Below, piece after piece: positions 19,711-28,200 of a stretch of 64,000 bases of DNA (position 1 is its first letter; each line of letters opens with the position of its first letter). The translations under genes were made by a program, and so were the position numbers. Source of the DNA: an uncultured Bacteroidales bacterium (GTDB taxonomy: Bacteria; Bacteroidota; Bacteroidia; Bacteroidales; Muribaculaceae); the NCBI GenBank assembly GCA_902800715.1, contig CADCFN010000004.1, forward strand, positions 1 to 64,000. Direction: 5' to 3'. Under the pieces are notes generated by a model that was given only the letters and a program-made list of their open reading frames with translations, was not told the origin of the DNA and searched no databases.

Positions 19711-20076
19711 CTATTGGTTGTTATCTTCCACTTCACGAATGAGTTCTTTCAGGTCCTCAACGCTGACCTTTTCACTCTTGACAAGCGCCGAAACGGCACT
19801 CAAGTAGGATTTGCCGAAGAACTTGTTGACCACGTTGGCCAACGTACCGCCGCGGTACTCCTCGCGGCTGATGCGGGCAAAATACTGGAAGCAGCGGGCG
19901 GTAATGGCCTTATGGCCCAGAAAACCCTTCTCCTCCAATATCTTCATCAATGTTGCCAAGGTATTCACATGGGGGCGGGGCTCGTCATAACAGGCCTGCA
20001 ACTCGCGCACAAGCATGGGGCCATGGTCCCACATCCGCTCCATGATTTCCTCTTCTTTCTGTGTTAACTGTTTCAT
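19711..20076 (-). CDS. BlaI/MecI/CopY-family transcriptional repressor
   Basis: 121 residues from ATG 20076 (MKQLTQKEEEIMERMWDHGPM); an earlier in-frame Met at 20118 lacks the family N-terminus. The winged helix-turn-helix is seen in TLATLMKILEEKGFLGHKAI, and the C-terminal dimerisation region carries LVKSEKVSVEDLKELIREVE. The downstream M56 peptidase is its expected inactivator. Palindromes lie in the promoter region (20263-20330). Confidence 0.92.
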   Translation of the reverse strand: MKQLTQKEEEIMERMWDHGPMLVRELQACYDEPRPHVNTLATLMKILEEKGFLGHKAITARCFQYFARISREEYRGGTLANVVNKFFGKSYLSAVSALVKSEKVSVEDLKELIREVEDNNQ

Positions 20077-20119
20077 AATTAGCGCCTGTTTTTGGAAATA
20101 ATATAGCACACGTCCCACA

Positions 20120-20215
20120 CCCTGCGGGGCTAATGCTAATTATACGAATTAAACATTATTTCGCTAAATATTAGAGAATTAATTGGCTAAATTAGCGTAA
20201 TTCGCATTAAAAACA
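20120..20215. repeat. AT-rich imperfect inverted repeat in the blaI-like leader
   Basis: Starts CCTGCGGGGCTAATGC and contains TTATACGAATT and GCGTAATTCGCATTAA; its two ends are roughly complementary. A related copy begins CCTGCGGAGCTAATGC near 31247. Intergenic repeat family, function unknown. Confidence 0.7.
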
Positions 20216-20262
20216 CAATGGGCCAATATCTATAATTATTGTCCTTTTAAAGATTCACGATG

Positions 20263-20330
20263 CAAATTAACTAAATGATTTAGTTATGTACCAAATTTAT
20301 TTAGTTAATAAAACTAAAAATATTAGTTTT
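20263..20330 (-). promoter_or_regulatory. promoter and palindromic operators of the BlaI/M56 operon
   Basis: On the minus strand there is a -33 TTTG (20292-20295), 21 bases, and a near -7 box TTAATTTG (20263-20270). A perfect 19-base palindrome, TAACTAAATGATTTAGTTA, occupies 20268-20286 between them. Two more dyads built on the same half-site follow upstream: TTTAGTT/AACTAAA (20300-20318) and AAAACTAA/TTAGTTTT (20310-20330). This is the layout expected for BlaI-type autorepression, though the half-site differs from the TACAnnTGTA core of known members. The predicted leader is about 180 bases. The rest of the gap, 20331-20640, shows nothing firm. Confidence 0.6.
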
Positions 20331-20654
20331 CTTCACTTTTTACCATAATATCCCTTTTCCAGACAACACATACAACGACAAAACAACCTGAACAGCACTC
20401 CATCAAACTCACGCTAATAGACTGTTATTCAGCGTTTTTGACCCCAAGGATCAGTTTTTATAGAAATCCTATAATAGAAATTCTATAAAAATTTTAGAAG
20501 CCCATATAAAATATTGATATTTTGTATGTTGTGAATGTCGGGATGAAAATCAACATCAAAGTCAATGCTACGTTACAAGTTGGCACGGGAATTGCAGATT
20601 GATGGGGGAATGAATTAAGGTTAATGAAGATTTTTAAAAGAAAGGAGTAGAACC

Positions 20655-20846
20655 ATGTCACTGTTTAGAGTTCTGTTATCAATCATCTTTCCCCCACTGG
20701 CTGTGGTGGACAAGGGCTGCGGCTCGTTCTTGATTGTGATGATCCTGACGTGCTGTGGATGGATTCCAGGAGTAATCGGTGCCCTGGTTATCCTGAACAA
20801 AGAGAGGCCGATTGTCAACTATCCGACTTACCCCTCGCAACGCTAA
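20655..20846 (+). CDS. YqaE/Pmp3-family small membrane protein
   Basis: 63 residues. Two hydrophobic helices (LLSIIFPPLAVVDKGCGSFL and IVMILTCCGWIPGVIGALVIL) match the UPF0057/Pmp3 pattern PPLAV...GWIPGVI.A. Members are stress-linked inner-membrane peptides; in yeast and plants they affect membrane potential. It has an unusually good ribosome binding site for this genome, AAAGGAG 8 bases before the ATG. A strong terminator follows, so it is a single-gene unit. Confidence 0.85.
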   Translation: MSLFRVLLSIIFPPLAVVDKGCGSFLIVMILTCCGWIPGVIGALVILNKERPIVNYPTYPSQR

Positions 20847-20891
20847 CAAGGTAGCCAAAAGCAAAATTTTCTCCATAAAAGCATAAAACAC

Positions 20892-20940
20892 CTTCAGGGA
20901 CACTATTGGCCTTCGGGCCATTAGGTCCCTGAAGCTTTTT
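20892..20940 (+). terminator. terminator of the YqaE-like gene
   Basis: Arms CTTCAGGGAC (20892-20901) and GTCCCTGAAG (20925-20934), with an inner GGCC-TTCG-GGCC hairpin, then CTTTTT. Confidence 0.85.
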
Positions 20941-20974
20941 ATGGCCATGAAGACTTGTAAACTACAAACAGGGT

Positions 20975-21322
20975 AACTATCACCGAAGATTTCCCCACGC
21001 TAAGGCGCAAAGCCGCTAAGATTTTTTTTAGAGCAAAAAACTACGAATTACGCAAATTGAACTAATTTAGCATCCGCGTTCAATGATTACGAATTCAACC
21101 AACTACTGAACGACGAGCCCCTCGCAAAGGCACAAAGACGCTAAGTTTTTTATAATCAATGTCATAAGTTTATCTATGGAAATCATCTCATGGCATTAAC
21201 ACATTGCATTGCTGATTGTCATACCCAGCGGAACAATACATTATAGTTTTTTTAATCAAATTTTAGCGCCTTTGCGACTTAGCGTGGGATTGGGCATCAC
21301 GGTGATTTGCTGAATAGTTACT
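20975..21322. mobile_element. candidate non-coding MITE-like element, about 348 bases
   Basis: The direct repeat AAACAGGGT occurs at 20966-20974 and 21323-21331. Inside it the two ends are inverted relatives: the left reads AACTATCACCG...CCACGCTAAGGCGCAAAGCC and the right, reverse-complemented, reads AACTATTCAG...CCACGCTAAGTCGCAAAGGC. A further partial copy of the GCAAAG-CGCTAAG word lies inside (21119-21150). There is no coding capacity. The exact boundary may be off by 1-2 bases because GTAACTAT itself is shared by the ends. Confidence 0.5.
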
Positions 21323-21365
21323 AAACAGGGTTGTTTGTTAAAAAATGTGAATGGTGCATAGAAAA

Positions 21366-21396
21366 TTTGCCAGTTCGGCAAGTTGCCGTAACTTTG
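21366..21396 (+). promoter_or_regulatory. tnaA promoter
   Basis: -33 TTTG (21366-21369), 19 bases, -7 TAACTTTG (21389-21396). The leader is about 85 bases. I looked for a TnaC-like Trp-containing leader peptide and found none. Confidence 0.75.
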
Positions 21397-21484
21397 CATA
21401 AAAATTGAATATAATTACCTTTTTAAGGGGTTCAATTTTGGTTGAAAACAGCAAAAAAAGTTTAATCTAAATAATTGAGAATCA

Positions 21485-22861
21485 ATGGAATTACCATTTG
21501 CAGAATCTTGGAAAATCAAGATGATTGAGCCGCTGCGCAAGAGCACTCGTGCTGAGCGCGAGCAGTGGCTGAAAGAGGCCCACAACAACGTGTTTATGCT
21601 CAAGGCTGAGCAGGTTTACATCGACTGCCTGACCGACTCCGGTACGGGTGCGATGAGCGACCGCCAGTGGGCAGAGATGATGCTGGGTGACGAGAGCTAC
21701 GCCGGCGCCACCTCGTTCTACAAGTTTGAGAGCGTTGTACAACGCATCTTCGGTTTCAAGTATGTCATCCCCACCCACCAGGGCCGTGCAGCCGAGAACG
21801 TGCTGTTCTCCTATCTGGTGAAGGAAGGCAATGTCATCCCCGGCAACGCCCACTTCGACACCACCAAGGGTCACATCGAGGCTCGTAAGGCCAAGGCCAT
21901 CGACGTCACCATCGACGAGGCTAAGGACACCCAGCTCGAAATTCCCTTCAAGGGCAACGTATCGCTCGAGAAGCTGGAGAAGGTGCTCACCGAGAACAAG
22001 GGCAACGTCCCCTTCATGGTACTGACCGTTACCAACAACACCGTTGGTGGCCAGCCCGTGTCGATGCAGAACATCAAGGACACCTGCGAACTGTGCCACA
22101 AGTATGGCGTGCCCGTCGTGATGGACAGCGCCCGCTTTGCCGAGAACTCCTATTTCATCAAGACCCGTGAGGAAGGCTACGCCGACAAGACCATCAAGGA
22201 GATTGCCCGCGAGATGTACTCCTATGTTGACGCCATGACGATGTCCGCCAAGAAGGACGGCGTTGTGAACATGGGCGGTTTCATCGCTACCAACAACCAG
22301 GATTGGTATGAGGGCGCCAAGCTGTTCTGCATCCCCTTCGAGGGCTTTATCACCTATGGTGGTATGAACGGCCGCGACCTGAACGCTCTGGCTGTAGGTC
22401 TTGACGAGAACACCGAGTTTGAGATGCTTGAGACCCGTATCCACCAGGTTCAGTACCTCGCCAGCAAGCTCGATGAGTACGGTATTCCTTATCAGCGCCC
22501 CGTGGGCGGTCATGCCCTGTTCATCGACGCCGACAAGGTGCTGTGCAACGTACCCAAGGAAGAGTTCCCCGCTCAGACCCTGACCTGCGAGCTCTATCTG
22601 GAGGCCGGCATCCGTGGTTGCGAGATTGGCTACATCCTGGCCGACCGTGACCCCGTGACCCGCGAGAACCGCTTCGGTGGTCTGGACCTGCTGCGTCTGT
22701 GCATCGCCCGTCGCGTTTACACCGACAACCACATGAACGTGATTGCCGCTGCTCTGAAGAACGTCTATGACCGTCGCAACGAAATCACGCGCGGTGTCGC
22801 CATCGAGTGGGAAGCTCCCCTGATGCGCCACTTCACCGTGAAGCTGAAACGACTGGGTTAA
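21485..22861 (+). CDS. tnaA: tryptophanase (tryptophan indole-lyase)
   Basis: 458 residues, normal length. A pyridoxal-phosphate enzyme that splits tryptophan to indole, pyruvate and ammonia. The PLP lysine is in MTMSAKKDGVVNMGG (about residue 258), the cofactor-phosphate region is IPTHQGRAAEN, and MDSARFAENSYFIK carries the PLP-ring Asp and Arg. Tyrosine phenol-lyase is the close alternative; TnaA is preferred by overall reading, but I cannot exclude TPL without alignment. No tryptophan permease is adjacent. Codon use is highly biased, suggesting strong expression. Confidence 0.9.
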   Translation: MELPFAESWKIKMIEPLRKSTRAEREQWLKEAHNNVFMLKAEQVYIDCLTDSGTGAMSDRQWAEMMLGDESYAGATSFYKFESVVQRIFGFKYVIPTHQGRAAENVLFSYLVKEGNVIPGNAHFDTTKGHIEARKAKAIDVTIDEAKDTQLEIPFKGNVSLEKLEKVLTENKGNVPFMVLTVTNNTVGGQPVSMQNIKDTCELCHKYGVPVVMDSARFAENSYFIKTREEGYADKTIKEIAREMYSYVDAMTMSAKKDGVVNMGGFIATNNQDWYEGAKLFCIPFEGFITYGGMNGRDLNALAVGLDENTEFEMLETRIHQVQYLASKLDEYGIPYQRPVGGHALFIDADKVLCNVPKEEFPAQTLTCELYLEAGIRGCEIGYILADRDPVTRENRFGGLDLLRLCIARRVYTDNHMNVIAAALKNVYDRRNEITRGVAIEWEAPLMRHFTVKLKRLG

Positions 22862-22912
22862 TCCACCTGACAACAAATCAGAACCAAATACCATTAACAG
22901 ACCTCATATTGG

Positions 22913-22945
22913 CAACGGCGGGCAATGCCCCGCCGTTGTTGTTTT
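22913..22945 (+). terminator. tnaA terminator
   Basis: CAACGGCGGG (22913-22922) and CCCGCCGTTG (22929-22938), then TTGTTTTG. Confidence 0.85.
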
Positions 22946-22965
22946 GTAACAGGTAGTTTTTATTT

Positions 22966-23301
22966 CATTAGGGTGTCCAGTAAAAGCTCCGTTAGGAGCG
23001 AGCAGAGTATAGGCAGGGTGTGTAACGAGGCGAAGCCGAGTGCAACCCCTGCAATAGTGAGCATTGAAGTCTTAGCCCCATCGGGGCGGCAGTAATCTAC
23101 ACATGTGTGAAGTGTCGCCCCTAATGGGGCTATTATTCGTGTTTAGCGGTCATTTACAGGAGTTCCGCTTCGCTACACTCCTGCCTATAACCTGACAGCC
23201 CTACGGGCTTCAAAGTAAGCACCTTATATATCTAATTGTCATTAAGATGGTGATATTCTGCTATTTATTGAGATTGGCTGATTATTTACCGGACACTAAT
23301 C
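22966..23301. mobile_element. candidate non-coding MITE-like element, 336 bases, with 10-base target duplication
   Basis: The 10-base direct repeat GTTTTTATTT stands at 22956-22965 and 23302-23311, immediately outside. The element begins CATTAGGGTGTCCAGTAAA and ends, reverse-complemented, GATTAGTGTCCGGTAAA, so the ends are inverted repeats with a 2-base indel. No frame codes for a transposase. Inside are several stem-loops: GCTCCGTTAGGAGC, a long pair built on AGCCCCATCGGGGC and GCCCCTAATGGGGCT, and CAGGAGT...ACTCCTG. A 9-12-base duplication would fit an IS4-type transposase acting in trans. Confidence 0.6.
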
Positions 23302-23360
23302 GTTTTTATTTGGAGAAAAGGAAAAAATGACTATTTTTGTGGGGTCAATCGAAACTACCG

Positions 23361-25061
23361 ATGTACAGAGTCCTTAACGTCATAGTATTGTTTCTTGTCC
23401 TGGCAACGGGCTTGCCGGGCCATGCCCTGCCCCCGTCACGGGAACGCAGCAAGTGGCTGGACCTGCCTGTTGAACAATTGTTGGAGATGGCCGACAAGGA
23501 CTTCACCAACGGCGGCAGCAAGGACACGGCACTGATGTGCTATACCATCGTCGCCAACCGCTACGAGTCCTCCATGTCCAAGAAGCAGAAGACGCAGTGC
23601 AAGGACGCCAACATGAGGCTGTGGAGTATCTACTTCTATGACTTCTATGACTATCCCAAGTGCTTTGACTGCCTGACAAGAGCCCTCGAAATCGCCTCCG
23701 AAGCCGATATCGAGGACGCCAACATCTACCTGGGCTTCGGGTGCATGTACCAGACCATCTCGGAGGAATGCGATAACTATGACCTGGGCACCACAGCCTT
23801 CAAGTACTACCAGCAGGCCCTCGCCACAGGTATGAAGACCCATGACGACAAGCACACCGACATGGCTTCGACCGATGTGCTGTCGATGGCCCATGTGCAA
23901 GGCGGTCTGCCGCAAATCGAGGACATATGGCAACAGTACCTGCAGCTGCCCGAACAAGGCGAGACGTGGATCCTGCGCCGCTACAACAAGATGCTCCATC
24001 AGGCATTCCAGCACATCGACCAGCATCGCCTGGACGATGCCATCAAGACCTATGACCAGCAGCTACAGCTGATTGACACCACCCAGTACTCCCGTCTCAT
24101 CTACTTCACCCTCGTCGAGAAAGCGAAGGTGCAAGCCCTAAAACACGATTACCGCAGTGCCATCTCGACACTGAAACAATCTGAGAAAATAGCCGTTGAC
24201 CTGGAAATGAAGGACTGCAAGCTGGAGGTGTACAGGATGCTGGCACAGTACTACCAGCAACTGGGTGACCACAGCGCGCGCGAACATTATTATAACCAAT
24301 ACACGCTGCTCAAGGACACCTTGACCAACTACCAGCAGCTCGCCAGTGTGAACGAGATGGAATTCCGCAACGAGCTCAAAGGCATGGAAAAAGAGATGGA
24401 CGAAATCAGGCAACACCGCGAGGTAATGAGCCTTGTCACCCTGGTTTCACTGGGGTTCCTGCTCGTGCTGCTGGTGCTGCTCTACCTCGTGTACCGCAAG
24501 AACGGCGAGCTGACACGTTCCAACCAGTCGCTGTATGAGAAAAACGTGGAGATGCTGCGTGCCGAGGAAGAGGAACGCCGCATGCGCCGCCAGTTGCAGG
24601 ACAAGGAAGCCCATGCCGCCGATACACTTCTCCACAGCGACGATAAAGAAGACGAGGACGGCAACGAGGATAACGTCAAGTACAAGAGCAGCCACCTGAG
24701 CGAGGACGACAAGCAACAGCTCCTGTCGCGCATCCTTGAGGTGATGGACAACAACGACGAAATCTACAGTCCCGACTTCTCACTCGAACGGCTGGCGATG
24801 CTCTCGGGGTCAAAATACAAATATGTGTCCCAGGTCATCAATGAATTTTACCAGCAGAATTTCAACAATTTCCTCAACTCCTACCGCATCAAGGAAGCGT
24901 GCAAACGCATGGGCGACATGGAACACTACGGCAACTACACCATCGAGGCCATCAGCGAGAGCGTGGGATTCAAGTCCCGCTCGACGTTTGTCACCTCGTT
25001 CAAGCGCATCACCGGCCTGACGCCGTCGCAATACCAGCGTATGGCACACAAGGGGTCATAA
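23361..25061 (+). CDS. membrane-bound AraC-type regulator with TPR-like sensor region
   Basis: 566 residues from ATG 23361 (MYRVLNVIVLFLVLATGLPGHA, a signal peptide). Residues about 30-330 are helical and TPR-like, placed in the periplasm. One membrane helix spans about 356-377 (LVTLVSLGFLLVLLVLLYLVY). Then comes a charged coiled stretch and an acidic linker (DDKEDEDGNEDN). The AraC helix-turn-helix domain is at about 470-562 (FSLERLAMLSGSKYKYVSQVINE; GLTPSQYQRM). The layout resembles hybrid two-component regulators without the kinase. It lies 220 bases before a huge secreted protein on the same strand, its probable target. A TATTTTTG box ends about 21 bases upstream of the ATG. Confidence 0.85.
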   Translation: MYRVLNVIVLFLVLATGLPGHALPPSRERSKWLDLPVEQLLEMADKDFTNGGSKDTALMCYTIVANRYESSMSKKQKTQCKDANMRLWSIYFYDFYDYPKCFDCLTRALEIASEADIEDANIYLGFGCMYQTISEECDNYDLGTTAFKYYQQALATGMKTHDDKHTDMASTDVLSMAHVQGGLPQIEDIWQQYLQLPEQGETWILRRYNKMLHQAFQHIDQHRLDDAIKTYDQQLQLIDTTQYSRLIYFTLVEKAKVQALKHDYRSAISTLKQSEKIAVDLEMKDCKLEVYRMLAQYYQQLGDHSAREHYYNQYTLLKDTLTNYQQLASVNEMEFRNELKGMEKEMDEIRQHREVMSLVTLVSLGFLLVLLVLLYLVYRKNGELTRSNQSLYEKNVEMLRAEEEERRMRRQLQDKEAHAADTLLHSDDKEDEDGNEDNVKYKSSHLSEDDKQQLLSRILEVMDNNDEIYSPDFSLERLAMLSGSKYKYVSQVINEFYQQNFNNFLNSYRIKEACKRMGDMEHYGNYTIEAISESVGFKSRSTFVTSFKRITGLTPSQYQRMAHKGS

Positions 25062-25191
25062 TTCACGAAAAGTGACATTTTTCTTTCAAAAAGCCCGAAA
25101 AAAGCGCAAAAAATGCGTTTTTTTTGTGTGAATTGCCGAAATCCGTACATTTCAAACCACCATTCCTGTTTCTTTCCTGCCGCAAAATGCG

Positions 25192-25199
25192 TATTTTTG
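25192..25199 (+). promoter_or_regulatory. -7 box of the large adhesin-like gene
   Basis: TATTTTTG; the leader to ATG 25282 is about 80 bases. Confidence 0.5.
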
Positions 25200-25281
25200 C
25201 GATGTGTAACTAACGATGTCGTGCTGGTACCTCCGGATTCACGTGCGGCAACAATTAATCACTTCTAAACTATTCGTATTC

Positions 25282-28200
25282 ATGAGAAGACTTAAGACCT
25301 TACTCACGCTGCTCGCGCTGGTGGCCCTGACGGCATCGGCAGGAGAGCAAACGCAGACCTACACGGCGACACCTAAGGCAGTCGCCAAGACGGTCATCGA
25401 AACCCCGTCGAGGGCCAAGATGCTCTCGTCCCGCGTTGGCACATCCCACAGGCTGGCACCCGATGCCTCCCAATTCCAGGGGATGACCATCTATGTCAAC
25501 CTGACCAACTCCGATACCTGGAGTGGCTACAGCATCGGTTCGGTGCCTTATGGTATCTATTCCTACACTATCGGCAGCGGTAATTACTTCAACGCCCTTG
25601 CCACCGACTTGAGGTATGACTTCATGGCCAGCGCCATGGGTCGCGACCAGCTGGTTGGAGCCAGGCCCATGCAGATGATGGGCGTGCTCAACGGTGTTGA
25701 GTACAATGGCTTGAGCCGTGCCGACCTGAGCGAACTGTGGTCCGTCAGGTATCTGGATGCCGACTACAGTTTCATTCCGTCGGTGATGGCCTATGACGTG
25801 ACTAGCGACATCTTCTACTCGGTTCAGTACAACAGCAACCTGACGGGTTTGAACATGGCGGTGTGGGACCCCGAGACCCGTCGCTTTGTGACCATCGCCC
25901 CCTGGCCCAACAACTTCCAGCCCCTGACGCTGGGCTTCACCCCCAACGGTGAGATGTATTGTGTGGGTGCCGACGGCGAATTCTATGAGATGGACAAGAC
26001 CACCGGTGATGCCCGTTCGGTAGGCACGCTCGAAACCTCCCCCACGATGTACGTGCAGGGTATGGGCTATGAGCCCGTGAGCGGCTGCTTCCTGTGGATG
26101 GCAGTCACCCAGGAAGGCTCTGGCATCTATGCCATCAACCCCGCCGATGCCGGTTTGACGCTCGTTGAGCCCCTCACCAATAACGAGCAGGCTCCCTCCT
26201 TGTTCTTCATGGACAACCAGGCACCTGCCATGGCACCTGCTGCCATCAGCGACCTGGCATTCACCTTCGACGGTTCCAGCACCACTGGCGTCATCAGCTT
26301 CACTGTTCCCACGACGACCTATAACGGCAGCGCCTTGAGCGGTGACGTGACGATGAGCGTGTGGCTCGACGGCGAGCCCATCGCCAACTACGTCAGCGTA
26401 GCTCCCGGCAGCAGCCAGAGCTTCACCCAGGAAGTGAGCAACGACAACCACTATGTGTATGTGCTGCTCGAGAACGAGGCCGGTTACTCGCCCGTCAACA
26501 ACCTCTATGTTTTTGCCGGTTATGACACCCCGCTGCCTGTCACCAACGTGACCTTTACCGTCGAGAACGGCGTGAGCCACGTCGTTTGGAACGCTCCCGC
26601 AGGCGGTGTGAATGGCGGTTACCTGGAGGATGTGACCTATAACGTCGTGCGCATGCCCGACAATGTCCTCGTTGCCGACCACCAGAGCGCTTGCGAGTTC
26701 AGCGAGACCTTGCCCACCAAGATGGAGCGCTACTACTACATCGTTACCCCGTTCAATGCCGATGGCAAGCAGGGTGAAGATGCCATCTCCAATGCAGTGC
26801 TCACCGGTTCTGCATTCCAGGCTCCCTACTTTGACGACTTCAGCGACGAATCCACCCTCGACCTGTGGACCGTTGTCAACGCCAACAACGACGGCACCCA
26901 GTGGGGCACCGAGTACACCTGGAGCTTCAACAGCTACAACAGCAACTGGGGCATCTATACCGGTCCCTACAACATGGGTGACGACCAAGTCAGCGCCGAT
27001 GACTACCTGATTTCTCCGGGTATCATGATTGAGAAGGGTATCTCCTATGCCCTGATTGTGAACATGCGCAATACCTTTGCCAACTACAAGGAGCGTGTTG
27101 CCCTGCTCGTGGGCACCGACCCGACTGACGTATCGACCTTCCAGGAACTGGCATCCAACGATGACTATGACGTCAATGGTACCCTCACCGATTGGGAGGT
27201 GGACTTCCAGATGGAAGAGACCGGCACCTACTACTTTGCAGTCTATGTCTATACCCTCAAGGAAGACAATGCTTCGGGTATCTTTGTGAACTCGATGGCA
27301 GTAAACAGGTTGGGCAAGAACGAGGCTCCCGCCGAGGTGACCGACCTGACCATCACGCCCGAGGAGAACGGCGAGATGATTGCCGACGTGACCTTCAACG
27401 CTCCCAGCACCACGCTCGACGGCAATGCACTGGCAGGCCCGCTGACAGCCAACGTATATCGTGACGGCAGCGAGGAAGCCGTTGCACAGTTCCCCGTTGA
27501 GGTGGGTGCCGCTGCCCAGTGGACCGACAACACCGTTGAGGGCGTGGGCGTACACACCTACACCGTGGGCATCAGCAACGAGGCTGGCGAGGGCAAGCGC
27601 GTGAGTGCCGAGGCCTTCATCGGCGTTTACACCGCCCCCTACAGCAACACGTTTGACACCGAAGACGATGCACGCTTCTTCGTGACCGTCAACGACTCGT
27701 CAATCTACAGCACCAACGAGTATCGCTGGCTGTGGTACAGCTACAACCAGAACCTGGCTCTGGGTGGCTTTGGCTACTTCGTTCAGCATCCCGTTGAGAA
27801 GATTTGGCTCTATATGCCCGCCATCAAGCTGGAGAAGGATATGGTTTACACCTACGCCTTCAACTGGAGCTACAGCAACTACAACCAGACCTGCCCGGGT
27901 TATGCCGGCATCGGTATGGCTCCCGACTCAACGGCACAGAGCATCTATCCCGACCAGCTGCCGTTTACCAACTACGGTGAGAAGCACCTGATTGAGAACG
28001 AGGTGATTGCAACCGAAACTGGCAAGTACTATCCCTCTATCCTGATTGTTGCCGACCAGGCCAGCAGCTACATCTCGCCCAGCATCGATGACATCTCCAT
28101 CACGCTCGTGGGTTCGGCATTTGCCCCCTACAGTGTTGAGAATCTCGTTGCCGAGCCCGACAAGAGCGGACTGCTGAAGGTGAACTTCGCCTTCAACGCG

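Noticed and set aside
21397-21484. TnaC-like leader peptide ahead of tnaA
   Set aside because: No short frame with a start codon and Trp codon is present in the leader.
22966-23301. Remnant of a full insertion sequence or a small RNA gene
   Set aside because: No transposase residue of any frame is recognisable, and the hairpins do not match a known RNA; the intact flanking duplication favours a whole non-coding element.
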